Positions 30,869 to 39,080 of a DNA stretch of 48,965 nucleotides are shown in pieces. The stretch is taken from the NCBI GenBank assembly GCA_958423465.1, contig CATZRD010000014.1, forward strand, positions 1 through 48,965, read 5' to 3'. Every line of letters begins with the position of its first letter. Positions within the stretch are counted from its first letter, which is position 1. The stretch comes from an uncultured Oscillospiraceae bacterium (lineage in GTDB: Bacteria; Bacillota; Clostridia; Oscillospirales; Oscillospiraceae). The notes under the pieces are model-generated. The model searched no databases. It was not told the origin of the DNA and saw nothing but the letters and a program-made list of their open reading frames with translations. A program made the position numbers and the translations under genes.

Positions 30869-31582
30869 ATGGAAGACGAAATCAAAAAGCTGAAGGAATG
30901 GACCGACGGGAGCCGGAACATCGTCTTTTTCGGCGGGGCCGGCGTCAGCACGGAGAGCGGCATCCCCGATTTCCGCAGCACCGACGGGCTGTATAACCAG
31001 CAATACGACTACCCGCCGGAGACCATCCTGAGCCACAGCTTCTTCGAGGCGCGGCCGGAGGAATTCTTCCGCTTTTACCGGGACAAGATGCTGTACCTGG
31101 ACGCCCAGCCCAACGACGCCCACCGGAAGCTGGCCCAGTGGGAGGCGGAGGGGAAGCTCCGGGCGGTGATCACCCAGAACATCGACGGCCTGCACCAGAA
31201 GGCAGGCAGCAAAAACGTGCTGGAGCTCCACGGCAGCGTGCTGCGCAACCACTGCCGGACGTGCGGCGCCTTTTACGGGGTGGAGGCCGTCCGGGACAGC
31301 CGGGGGGTGCCCCGGTGCCGGTGCGGCGGCGTTATCAAGCCGGACGTGGTGCTCTATGAGGAGGGCCTGGACCAGGACGTGATGGCCGCGGCGGTGTCCG
31401 CCATCCGGCACGCCGACGTGCTCATCATCGGCGGGACCTCCCTGACCGTCTATCCGGCGGCGGGGCTGGTGCGGTACTACCGGGGAGAGAAACTGGCGGT
31501 CATCAACAAGACCGCCCTGCCCGGCGCGGAGGCGGCGCTGACCATCCAGGCCCCCATCGGCCAGGTCATGGCGCAGCTGTAG
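30869..31582 (+). CDS. cobB: NAD-dependent protein deacylase (sirtuin, Sir2/CobB)
   Basis: 237 residues. It removes acyl groups from lysines using NAD. NAD-binding motifs GGAGVSTESGIPDFR (about 20-34) and TQNIDGLH (about 105-112), the catalytic His in LELHGS, and the zinc Cys pairs CRTC and CRCG are all present. The ATG has GGGGGGA upstream. It is divergent from the ArsC-like gene and its promoter must lie in the 36-nt gap or upstream within that gene. Confidence 0.95.
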   Translation: MEDEIKKLKEWTDGSRNIVFFGGAGVSTESGIPDFRSTDGLYNQQYDYPPETILSHSFFEARPEEFFRFYRDKMLYLDAQPNDAHRKLAQWEAEGKLRAVITQNIDGLHQKAGSKNVLELHGSVLRNHCRTCGAFYGVEAVRDSRGVPRCRCGGVIKPDVVLYEEGLDQDVMAAAVSAIRHADVLIIGGTSLTVYPAAGLVRYYRGEKLAVINKTALPGAEAALTIQAPIGQVMAQL

Positions 31583-31674
31583 GCACAGTATACCAGAGAA
31601 CGGGGCCCGCCGCAAGAGGCGGACCGCCCTACGCGTCAGAGGCGAAAAAAACGGCGGTTCTCCGAAAATAGTAG

Positions 31675-31703
31675 TTGACAAACGGGGGAGAAATCGCTAT
31701 AAT
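31675..31703 (+). promoter_or_regulatory. Consensus promoter of the tRNA-Leu pair
   Basis: TTGACA (31675-31680), 17 nt, TATAAT (31698-31703): perfect consensus, as expected for stable RNA. Confidence 0.92.
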
Positions 31704-31734
31704 AACCTCTGCTGGTTGTCCTTGGAGCAGAGAT

Positions 31735-31819
31735 GCGAGTGTGCTGGAACAGGTAGACAGGCACGTTTGAGGGGCGTGTGTCGACAGACGTACGGGTTCA
31801 AGTCCCGTCACTCGCACCA
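31735..31819 (+). tRNA. tRNA-Leu (anticodon GAG)
   Basis: 85 nt with encoded CCA. The acceptor arms GCGAGTG/CACTCGC pair fully. The anticodon stem CACGT/GCGTG holds the loop TTGAGGG with anticodon GAG. The long variable arm is that of a class II tRNA. T-arm ACGGG-TTCAAGT-CCCGT. Confidence 0.95.
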
Positions 31820-31856
31820 CTCCTCTTCGGGATGGCCGGCGGAAGAGAACGGATAC

Positions 31857-31944
31857 GCGCGAGTGGTGGAATTGGCAGACTCGCTAGATTCAGGTTCTAG
31901 TGCTCATTACGGGCGTGCGGGTTCAAGTCCCGCCTCGCGCACCA
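31857..31944 (+). tRNA. tRNA-Leu (anticodon CAG)
   Basis: 88 nt with encoded CCA. Acceptor GCGCGAG/CTCGCGC; anticodon stem CTAGA/TCTAG with loop TTCAGGT, anticodon CAG; long variable arm; T-loop TTCAAGT. CUG is the main Leu codon in this GC-rich DNA, so this tRNA is expected to be heavily used. It is co-transcribed with the preceding tRNA. Confidence 0.96.
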
Positions 31945-31948
31945 CACA

Positions 31949-31983
31949 TGAGCCTCTTGGCGGTTTTGCCGCTTAGAGGCTCA
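31949..31983 (+). terminator. Hairpin after the tRNA pair
   Basis: A 9-bp stem (31949-31957 with 31975-31983) and inner 4 bp, with a TTTT-containing loop. It lacks a T-tract, so it may be a processing or partial termination site before the stronger terminator at 32027. Confidence 0.55.
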
Positions 31984-32026
31984 GCGTGCAGATCGGGGCA
32001 AAACCGTTTTTGACCTGTTATTGCAC

Positions 32027-32065
32027 GCCGCCGCAGGCGTCAGTTCGCTTGCGGCGGCTTTTTTT
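32027..32065 (+). terminator. Strong terminator before fumC
   Basis: A 9-bp GC stem (32027-32035 with 32050-32058) with inner pairing and a T7 run (32059-32065). Confidence 0.88.
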
Positions 32066-32092
32066 ATGCTGAAGGACTGGGAGGAACAGGAG

Positions 32093-33469
32093 ATGGACTA
32101 CCGTGTGGAGCATGATTCCATGGGCGAGGTGCGGGTGCCGGCGGACCGGTACTGGGGGGCGCAGACGGAGCGCTCCCGCCGGAACTTTCCCATCGGCGTA
32201 GGGCTGGAGACCATGCCGGAGGAGATCATCCGCGCCTTCGGCGTGCTGAAGAAGGCGGCGGCCCGGGCCAACCGGGCGCTGTGCCCGGAGCGGATGACGG
32301 AGCGCAAGCTGCGGGCCGTTTCTGCCGCCTGCGACGAGGTCATCGCCGGGGACCTGACGGACCACTTCCCGCTGGTGGTGTGGCAGACCGGCTCCGGGAC
32401 CCAGACCAACATGAACGCCAACGAGGTCATCGCCGCCCGGGGCAGCGAGCTGGCGGGGGAGCGCCTGCTCCACCCCAACGACGACGTGAATATGTCTCAG
32501 TCCTCCAACGACACCTTTCCCACCGCCATGCACATCGCCGCCGTGACGGCCCTGGAGGACCAGGTGCTGCCGGCGGTGGAGGGCCTCATCGCCACCCTCC
32601 GGCGGCTGGAGGAGGAGAACCGGGGCGTGGTGAAATCCGGCCGCACCCATCTGCAGGACGCGGTGCCCATCTCCTTCGCCCAGGAGATCTCCGGCTGGCG
32701 CGCCAGCCTGGAGCGGGACCGGCAGCTCATCGAACTGAGTCTGGACCCCCTGCGGGAGCTGGCGCTGGGAGGCACGGCGGTGGGCACCGGTCTGAACGCC
32801 CCCGCCGGCTTTGACCGCCTGGTGGCCCGGGAGGTGTCGGACCTCACCGGCAAGCGCTTCCGCACGGCGGAGAACAAGTTCCACGCCCTGACCAGCCGGG
32901 ACGAGCTGGTGTTCGCCCACGGGGCGCTGAAAGCCCTGGCGGCGGATATGATGAAGATCGCCAACGACGTCCGCTGGCTGGCCTCCGGCCCCCGGGACGG
33001 TCTGGGGGAGATCCGCATCCCCGCCAACGAGCCCGGTTCCTCCATCATGCCCGGCAAGGTCAATCCCACCCAGTGCGAGGCTGTGACCATGGTGGCGGTG
33101 CAGGTCATGGGCAACGACACGGCGGTGGGCATGGCGGCCAGTCAGGGAAATTTTGAGCTGAACGTGTTCCTGCCGGTGTGCGCCTACAACTTTCTCCAGT
33201 CCGCCCGGCTGCTGGCCCAGTCCATCGCGTCCTTTGACCGGCGGTGCGCGGCGGGGATCCAGGCGGACCGGGAGCGGATGCGGCAGAACCTGTACAACTC
33301 CCTGATGCTGGTGACGGCGCTGAACCCCGTCATCGGCTATGAGAACGCCGCCAGGACCGCCCAGAAGGCCTACCGGGAGAACATCTCCCTGCGGGAGGCC
33401 TGCGTGGCGCTGGGCTTTCTCACCGGGGAGGCGTTCGACCGGGTGTTCCATCCGGAGGAGATGATCTGA
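32093..33469 (+). CDS. fumC: Fumarate hydratase, class II
   Basis: 458 residues from the ATG at 32093 with GGGAGGA at 7 nt. An in-frame start at 32021 lies before a terminator and is rejected. The enzyme interconverts fumarate and malate. Family motifs: VWQTGSGTQTNMNANEVIA, SSNDTFPTAMH, KSGRTHLQDAVPISFAQE with the catalytic His, and the superfamily signature GSSIMPGKVNPTQCE (near residue 315). The SGTQTNMNANEV block and length favour fumarase over aspartate ammonia-lyase. No iron-sulfur cluster. Monocistronic. Confidence 0.94.
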   Translation: MDYRVEHDSMGEVRVPADRYWGAQTERSRRNFPIGVGLETMPEEIIRAFGVLKKAAARANRALCPERMTERKLRAVSAACDEVIAGDLTDHFPLVVWQTGSGTQTNMNANEVIAARGSELAGERLLHPNDDVNMSQSSNDTFPTAMHIAAVTALEDQVLPAVEGLIATLRRLEEENRGVVKSGRTHLQDAVPISFAQEISGWRASLERDRQLIELSLDPLRELALGGTAVGTGLNAPAGFDRLVAREVSDLTGKRFRTAENKFHALTSRDELVFAHGALKALAADMMKIANDVRWLASGPRDGLGEIRIPANEPGSSIMPGKVNPTQCEAVTMVAVQVMGNDTAVGMAASQGNFELNVFLPVCAYNFLQSARLLAQSIASFDRRCAAGIQADRERMRQNLYNSLMLVTALNPVIGYENAARTAQKAYRENISLREACVALGFLTGEAFDRVFHPEEMI

Positions 33470-33483
33470 CGGCGCGGGATCAA

Positions 33484-33519
33484 AAGGGAGGGGCGGCCCC
33501 ATGGGGCCGCCCCTCCCTT
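33484..33519. terminator. 36-bp perfect palindrome between fumC and sbcC
   Basis: Arms of 18 bp with no spacer, centred on CCATGG at 33501/33502. On the minus strand it runs into TTTT, serving sbcC; on the plus strand it ends fumC. Confidence 0.8.
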
Positions 33520-33523
33520 GACG

Positions 33524-36175
33524 CTATCGGAGGACGCAGCGGCTGCCGCCGCCGCTCTTGGCGATCTCCAGCCGGCTGGGAATGGTCTCCGCCAGCCGCT
33601 GGACGTGGGAGATGATGCCCACCAGGCCGTGGGCGCGCTGGACGCCCTGCAGCACCTCCAGGGCGTCGTCGATGGAGGCGTCGTCCAGAGAGCCGAACCC
33701 CTCGTCGATAAACATGGCCTCCAGCTGCACGCCGGTCCCCTGGGCCTGGACCACGGCGGACAGCCCAATGGCCAGACTCAGCGCCGCCAGAAACTTCTCG
33801 CCGCCGGAGAGGGTGGTGACGCTGCGCCGCTGGCCGCTGCGCCGGTCCAGCACCTCCAGCTCCAATCCGCCCTTGCGGCCGCTGCCGGCGATCTCGTCGG
33901 TGCGGTAGAGCTGGTAGCGCCCGCCGTGGACGCTCTCCAGAAGCCGGTTGGCCTCCCGGGTGATGCTGCCCAGCATCACCCCCAGCACATAGCGCTGGAG
34001 GCTGATGCCGGAGCGCCCCATGAGCCGGTTGGCGAACTCCAGATCCTCGTCCGCCATGAGACGGCTCTGCTGATGGGCCTGATGCCGCTTTGTCAGCTCC
34101 GCCAGCTCCTCCTTTAGGGCGGCGGCCTCCCGCTGGGCCAGGGCTTGCCGGCGGGTGGCCTCCTTCAGGGCGGCGTCGGCCTCTCTCCACCGGTTCTCCG
34201 CCAGGGCCAGATCCGGGGGCTGCCGGTCTCCCAGCTCACGCCGCTGCCGGTCCAGGGCCTCCTGGGCGGACAGCAGCTCCGTCTGCCAGCGGATCAGGGC
34301 GGCTCGCCGCCGCTCCCGCTCCTCCCGGTCCAGCCGGGCGGCCAAAAACGCGTTCTGGTCCGAAAAGCCCCGATTGACGAGAGAGAGGGCCCACTGGGCC
34401 GCCTTGTCGGCATACGCCTCCTCCGCCGCCGCCAGAGCGGACCGGGCCAGCGTCCGGGCGGCGGTCTGGGCTGCCTCCGCCTGCCGGGCCTGGGCCAGAA
34501 GGGAGGAGAGGGAGGCCTCCTCCTCCTCGTAGGCCGCCACCGCCTGCCGCAGCTCCGCCAGCTGCCGGGCCAGATCGGCGGCGGTGTCCACGCCGGCGAT
34601 CCGCTGGCCCGCCAGAGCGTCGTATTCCGACCGGGCGGCGGCTGCCAGCCGCTCCGCCTGGGCGTGGGCGCTCTGGGCCCGGGCTTTGGCCTGCTCGGCG
34701 GCGTCCCGCCGGACGGCGGCGGCTTTTACCGCCTCCCCGGCCTCCGTCAGCGCCTGATTGTTCCGGTCCAGGTCCTGCCGCGTCACGGGACACCCGGCGG
34801 ACAGCGCCGCCGGGGCGGGGTGATGGAGGCTGCCGCAGACGGGGCAGGGCCGCCCCTCCGCCAGATCCCGGGCCAGCAGGCCGCTGATGTCCCGGAAGTA
34901 GAGGCGCTGGGCCTCCCGGTAGTCCTCCATGATCCGGTCCTGCCGCTCCATGGCCTGCCGCCAGCGGAGGTCCGCTTCGGTCCAGGACGCCTCGGCCCGG
35001 GAAAGAGCGGCCTTCTCTTCCGCCGCGGTCCGGGCGGCGGCGTCCGCCGCGGCCTTTTTCTCCGCCAGCGCGCCGTAGAGCGTCTGGACGCTCTCCAGCC
35101 GGGCGATCTGCCGTCGCTGCTCCCGGCACCGCTCCCCGGCGCTGTCGTGGGCGGCTTTCCGGGCCTGGACGGCCTCCGCCTGACGAACGGCCTCCGCCAG
35201 CGCCTGCTCCTCCCGCCGGAGGCTGGACGCCGCCTCCTCCCGCTGCCGCCGGGCCTGACCGCAGGCGTCGTATTGGGGCGAAATGGCCTCCGCGTCGTCG
35301 GAGTGCTCCAGCAGGTCCCGCTCCCGCTCCATGGCGGGCCGCCGGGCCTCCAGAGCGGCGGCCTGCTTTTGCCGCCGGTCCAGCTCCTGAAAGCCGCTGC
35401 TCTCCACCAGAGCGCTGTCGTAGGACCGGCGGCGCGCCTGGGCCTGGGCCTCCGCCAGCGTCAGCCGGACGCCGGCCTCCGTCAGGGCGGACCGGGCCTC
35501 CGCCTCCGCCGCCGCCAGCTCCTCCAGATCGCGGCAGTTCCGGGCGGCCAGCCGGGCGGTCATGTCCGCCAGCTCCCGGCGGAGCCGGGCGTCCTGGGCG
35601 GAGGCCCGGGCGTACACCTCCTCGGCCATCCGCTGCCAGCGGTCGGCGTGGAACAGGCTCACCAAAATCTCCTCTTTTTCCGCGGAGTTGGACACCAGCA
35701 GCCGCTCAAACTGCCCCTGGGGCAGGATGACCACCTGCCGGAACTGCTCGTAGGTCAGGCCCAGCAGCTCCTGGGCCATCTGGTTCACGGAGCGCTGCTT
35801 GGGGTTTTCCAGCAGGGGAACGTAGACCTCCCCCTCACGGACCAGACAGTTGTGCTCGTCGCAGAGGTTCTTCCGGCGCATCCGCAGGGAGCGGGTGAAC
35901 TTGTACCGCCTGCCGCTCCGGTCAAAGATGAACTCCACCCGGGTCTCATCGTCCCGGCCCGCCAGCTTGCAGCGCATCACCTCCAGTTCGCCCCGCAGCC
36001 CGCCGCTGGAGCGGCCGTACAGGGCGTAGCACATGGCGTCCAGAATGGTGGTCTTGCCCGCGCCGGTCTCGCCGCAGATGAGGAAGAGGCCGCTCTGCTC
36101 CAGCCGGGCGAAGTCGATGAACTGGGGCTCCATATAGGGCCCGAAGCATTGAAAGGAAAGGGATACAGGCTTCAT
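33524..36175 (-). CDS. sbcC: Exonuclease subunit SbcC (Rad50-like)
   Basis: 883 residues from the ATG at 36175, whose ATGA overlaps the sbcD stop. With SbcD it cuts DNA ends and hairpins. Walker A is GETGAGKTT (residues 35-43). Two long coiled coils flank a zinc hook (RPCPVCGSLHHP, near 440) that joins two molecules. The C-terminal half has the signature LSGGEKFLAALSLAIGLS and Walker B MFIDEGFGSLDD. At 883 residues it is shorter than the 1000-1150 of well-known SbcC, mainly in the coiled coils. The extreme Ala/Arg/Glu content fits those coils. Confidence 0.94.
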   Translation of the reverse strand: MKPVSLSFQCFGPYMEPQFIDFARLEQSGLFLICGETGAGKTTILDAMCYALYGRSSGGLRGELEVMRCKLAGRDDETRVEFIFDRSGRRYKFTRSLRMRRKNLCDEHNCLVREGEVYVPLLENPKQRSVNQMAQELLGLTYEQFRQVVILPQGQFERLLVSNSAEKEEILVSLFHADRWQRMAEEVYARASAQDARLRRELADMTARLAARNCRDLEELAAAEAEARSALTEAGVRLTLAEAQAQARRRSYDSALVESSGFQELDRRQKQAAALEARRPAMERERDLLEHSDDAEAISPQYDACGQARRQREEAASSLRREEQALAEAVRQAEAVQARKAAHDSAGERCREQRRQIARLESVQTLYGALAEKKAAADAAARTAAEEKAALSRAEASWTEADLRWRQAMERQDRIMEDYREAQRLYFRDISGLLARDLAEGRPCPVCGSLHHPAPAALSAGCPVTRQDLDRNNQALTEAGEAVKAAAVRRDAAEQAKARAQSAHAQAERLAAAARSEYDALAGQRIAGVDTAADLARQLAELRQAVAAYEEEEASLSSLLAQARQAEAAQTAARTLARSALAAAEEAYADKAAQWALSLVNRGFSDQNAFLAARLDREERERRRAALIRWQTELLSAQEALDRQRRELGDRQPPDLALAENRWREADAALKEATRRQALAQREAAALKEELAELTKRHQAHQQSRLMADEDLEFANRLMGRSGISLQRYVLGVMLGSITREANRLLESVHGGRYQLYRTDEIAGSGRKGGLELEVLDRRSGQRRSVTTLSGGEKFLAALSLAIGLSAVVQAQGTGVQLEAMFIDEGFGSLDDASIDDALEVLQGVQRAHGLVGIISHVQRLAETIPSRLEIAKSGGGSRCVLR

Positions 36176-37299
36176 GCGGTCTCCTCCTCCCGGCTGTGGA
36201 TCATGGCCTCCCGGAACAGGTCCAGCTGCCGGGGGCTGGGCTGGCACCGGAAGATGTCCTCCATGAACCGCTCCATGATCTCCATGTCGTCCAGGGTCTC
36301 CAGAGCCTCCGCCGAGAGGGCGGCGGCGTCCTCCGCCTGGTCCAGGCTTTTGCCGGAGACCTCCACCAGATAGGGGAAGCGCTCCCGCAGCTGGGCGAGC
36401 AATTCCAGCCCCGCGTACCGGTCCGTGATCTGCAGGCGCAGATAGTCCTCCGTAAGATCCTCCCGGTCCAGAATGTCCTGAAGAGGGCCGGAGACCGTTT
36501 TCCGGTCCCGGAGGGGGGCAATGGGGACAAAGCGCTGGCTCCCGTCCTCCGTGTCGATGAGGACCACGCCCTTTTCCTGACGCTCCTCGCCGCCGAAGGC
36601 GTATTTGACGGGGCTGCCGGAGTACCGCACGGAGGGGGTGACGGACTGCCCCTTATGGAGGTGGCCCAGGGCGGCGTAGTCAAAGCCCCGGAACACCTGG
36701 GCGGACACCGCCGTGGCGAAGCCCACCCGGGCGGAGCGGTCCGACTGGGACAGCTCCGCGTCCACCACCAGGGCGTGGGATAAGGCCACGTTGAAGCGGC
36801 CGGGGTCCATGGCCTCCCGGATGTGGGAACAGACCGCCTCCATGGCCTGCTCCTGGGTGCGAAGCTCCGTAAGCTCCGGGAAGAGGGCGGACACCTCCTC
36901 CCGGCCGAAGAAGGGGATGGGGTACACGGCCACCCGGCCGCCGTCCAGCAGCACCGGCGGGACCTCCCGGGTCAGCCGCCCGGTGACGTACAGGCCGGCG
37001 CTGCGCAGCAGATCCCGGCAGGCGGCCAGCCGGGGGGCGCTGTCGTGATTGCCGGCGATGACCACCATAGGGACGTTCAGCTCCCCGCAGATCCGGGTAA
37101 CGGCCTCGTTGTAGAGGCCGATGGCGGCGGCGTTGGACACGCCGCTGTCGTATACGTCGCCGGCCAGCAGCACCGCTCCCACCCGCTCCTCCCGGATGAT
37201 CCGGCAGAGCTGATCCAGGAAATGCCGCTGGTTGGTCTCCTCGGTCCACTGTCCCACCGGCATCCCCAGATGCCAGTCCGATGTGTGCAGCAGAATCAT
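36172..37299 (-). CDS. sbcD: Exonuclease subunit SbcD (Mre11-like)
   Basis: 375 residues. The metallophosphoesterase metal-binding motifs are complete: HTSDWHLG at the N-terminus, LAGDVYDSG, AGNHDSAPR, and GHLHKGQS. It forms the nuclease head of the SbcCD complex. The start has GGAGGAGG at 7 nt, and its own promoter lies upstream. It overlaps sbcC by 4 nt (translational coupling). Confidence 0.95.
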   Translation of the reverse strand: MILLHTSDWHLGMPVGQWTEETNQRHFLDQLCRIIREERVGAVLLAGDVYDSGVSNAAAIGLYNEAVTRICGELNVPMVVIAGNHDSAPRLAACRDLLRSAGLYVTGRLTREVPPVLLDGGRVAVYPIPFFGREEVSALFPELTELRTQEQAMEAVCSHIREAMDPGRFNVALSHALVVDAELSQSDRSARVGFATAVSAQVFRGFDYAALGHLHKGQSVTPSVRYSGSPVKYAFGGEERQEKGVVLIDTEDGSQRFVPIAPLRDRKTVSGPLQDILDREDLTEDYLRLQITDRYAGLELLAQLRERFPYLVEVSGKSLDQAEDAAALSAEALETLDDMEIMERFMEDIFRCQPSPRQLDLFREAMIHSREEETA

Positions 37300-37342
37300 G
37301 ACGCGTCCTCCTCCGGGCGGCGGGCCGCCTCTTTTAATAAGT

Positions 37343-37371
37343 ATTGTACATCAAATCGGCCCGGCTGTCCA
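37343..37371 (-). promoter_or_regulatory. Promoter of sbcDC
   Basis: Minus-strand TGGACA (37371-37366), 17 nt, TACAAT (37348-37343). Confidence 0.7.
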
Positions 37372-37401
37372 GCCGCCGCCGGGGCGGGACCCCGCTCCCA
37401 A

Positions 37402-37462
37402 AAATTTCCTGCCAGAGAAATTTCCGGCAGGTGTTGACAGCGGCGGGCAGATATGTTACAAT
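37402..37462 (+). promoter_or_regulatory. Strong promoter of the 96-residue protein gene, with upstream repeats
   Basis: TTGACA (37434-37439), 17 nt, extended -10 TGT-TACAAT (37454-37462). Just upstream, AAATTTCC occurs twice (37402-37409 and 37418-37425), and CCTGCC/GGCAGG form a dyad (37408-37413 and 37426-37431). These could be regulator sites. Confidence 0.8.
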
Positions 37463-37497
37463 TCGGTTACAAAAATGACAAAGTAAGGAGTGAGGGT

Positions 37498-37788
37498 ATG
37501 CCTCAGACAAACGAGGGCCTTGTGTATAAGAACCATCCCCTGCGCCGCGTCGGCAATATGATCTACTACGGCTCCATGGCCGATCCCTATATCATCCTGA
37601 TGCAGGTCAAGGAGACCCGCAAGGAAAAGGACCTGGATGTGGCCACCCGCGTCTCCGTGGAGCTCCAGCGCACCGCCCCCGACTGCAGAAGCCGGGACCG
37701 GGTGGTGAAAAAGAGCGAGAAGGACAGCCTGTACGCCGCGATGGACGTGTCCGCCATCTGGCTGGAGAGAGCCTTAGCCGGGAAGTAA
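37498..37788 (+). CDS. Conserved-looking cytoplasmic protein of 96 residues, function unknown
   Basis: Starts at the ATG after AAGGAGTGAGGG. No signal peptide or membrane segment. The sequence (YKNHPLRRVGNMIYYGSMADPYIILMQV, then a Lys/Glu-rich strand and RVSVELQRTAPDCRSRDRVVKKSEK) reads like a compact alpha-beta protein. I do not recognise the family. One of the best promoters in the window drives it, so it is probably abundant. The SH3/NlpC-P60 gene starts 42 nt downstream and is likely co-transcribed. Confidence 0.8.
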   Translation: MPQTNEGLVYKNHPLRRVGNMIYYGSMADPYIILMQVKETRKEKDLDVATRVSVELQRTAPDCRSRDRVVKKSEKDSLYAAMDVSAIWLERALAGK

Positions 37789-37830
37789 GACCCGGTCCAC
37801 GGAAGAGAATGAGACGCGAGGGAGATACGA

Positions 37831-38967
37831 ATGAGAAAGCTGATGATGAAAAGCGCCGTTTTGGCCGCGCTGCTGCTTTTGTGCCTGACGATCACCGCCT
37901 TTGCCGCCGATATCGGCGTGGGCATCGTTGACGCGGATTCCCTGCGGGTCCGGTCCGAGCCGTCTACCGGGGCGCCCATCGTGACCAGCCTGCTCCGGGG
38001 CACCCAGGTAACGGTCCAGGAGAAGCTGGACGGCTGGTATCGGATCACCTACAACGATGTCAGCGGATTTGTCTCCGCCGAATATCTGATCTTTACCGCC
38101 GACGAGGGGAGCCAGAGCGCCGCCCTGGTCTCCGGCGCGCCCATGGAGGAAACTGTCGTCTACGCCGGAAGGGCCGGCAACCTGGCGCTGATCAGCGGTG
38201 ACACCGTGAACCTCCGGGCCGGGGCGTCTGTGGACGCCGACGTGCTGGCCACCCTCGATCAGGACGCCGCCGTGACTCTGGTGGAGCCGGATGAGGAGTG
38301 GACGCTGGTAGCCTGGGGCGACCTGAGCGGCTACATCAGCTCCCGGTATCTGACGGTCAACGGCGTGGCGCTGGTGGATCCCCAGGGAATCGTTACCGGC
38401 GACTGCGTCAACGTCCGGGCCATTCCCTCCACCGAGGGCGGCATCATCACCAAGGTCTACGCCGGCCAGCGGCTGGAGCTGATCGCCCTGCTGAACGGCT
38501 GGTATACCGTCAGCCTGGACAGTGGGATCGGCTATGTCAGCGCCGACTACCTCCGCCCCTACGCCCCCGGCGGCAGCGACATCGGCCAGGACGTGGTAGA
38601 GCTGGCCCTGTCCTATCTGGACGTGCCCTATGTCTACGGCGGGGCTTCCCCCAAGGGCTTTGACTGTTCAGGCTTTACCATGTACATATTCAGCCAGTTC
38701 GGCTACAGCCTGCCCCACTCCGCTACCAGCCAGTGGAACAGCTCCGGCGAGTATGTGGAGCGGGAGGATCTGCAGCCCGGCGATCTGGTGCTGTTCTGCG
38801 ACCCCTCCCGCAGCAACGGGAAGGCCTGCTCCCATGTGGGCATCTACATCGGCGACAATGAGTTCGTCCACGCCTCCTCCGGCTCCAGCGGCAAGCGCAT
38901 CCGCATCAGCAGCCTGGATGAGGACTACTACGACGGCTACTATAAGGGCGCCAAGCGCCTGGGCTGA
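37831..38967 (+). CDS. Exported NlpC/P60 peptidoglycan hydrolase with SH3 domains
   Basis: 378 residues with a signal peptide (LTITAFAA, cut near 26). Three bacterial SH3 modules follow: about 32-92, 117-180 and 185-245 (each with a pattern VDADSLRVRSEPSTGAPIV, VNLRAGASVDADVLATL or VNVRAIPSTEGGIITKV). They bind cell-wall peptides. The C-terminal NlpC/P60 (C40) domain cleaves peptidoglycan stem peptides: Cys279 in FDCSGF, His335 in SHVGIYIG, and the third polar residue in the HASSGSSG segment. Probably co-transcribed with the 96-residue gene. A strong terminator follows. Confidence 0.93.
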   Translation: MRKLMMKSAVLAALLLLCLTITAFAADIGVGIVDADSLRVRSEPSTGAPIVTSLLRGTQVTVQEKLDGWYRITYNDVSGFVSAEYLIFTADEGSQSAALVSGAPMEETVVYAGRAGNLALISGDTVNLRAGASVDADVLATLDQDAAVTLVEPDEEWTLVAWGDLSGYISSRYLTVNGVALVDPQGIVTGDCVNVRAIPSTEGGIITKVYAGQRLELIALLNGWYTVSLDSGIGYVSADYLRPYAPGGSDIGQDVVELALSYLDVPYVYGGASPKGFDCSGFTMYIFSQFGYSLPHSATSQWNSSGEYVEREDLQPGDLVLFCDPSRSNGKACSHVGIYIGDNEFVHASSGSSGKRIRISSLDEDYYDGYYKGAKRLG

Positions 38968-38982
38968 GAGATCTGCGTTACC

Positions 38983-39017
38983 GTCACGGCCCCCGGATAC
39001 CGGGGGCCGTGACTTTT
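38983..39017 (+). terminator. Terminator of the NlpC/P60 gene
   Basis: A perfect 14-bp stem (38983-38996 with 39000-39013), loop ATA, then TTTT. Confidence 0.9.
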
Positions 39018-39080
39018 GCGCGGGGTTTGCGAAAGAACGAGAGGCAGGCCGGCGCTGCCGGCCGGAACGGAGGATCAGAA

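Noticed and set aside
32021..32092. Longer fumC start, open 24 codons upstream
   Set aside because: That stretch contains the tRNA terminator with a T7 run; the ATG at 32093 has its own ribosome site and matches family N-termini.
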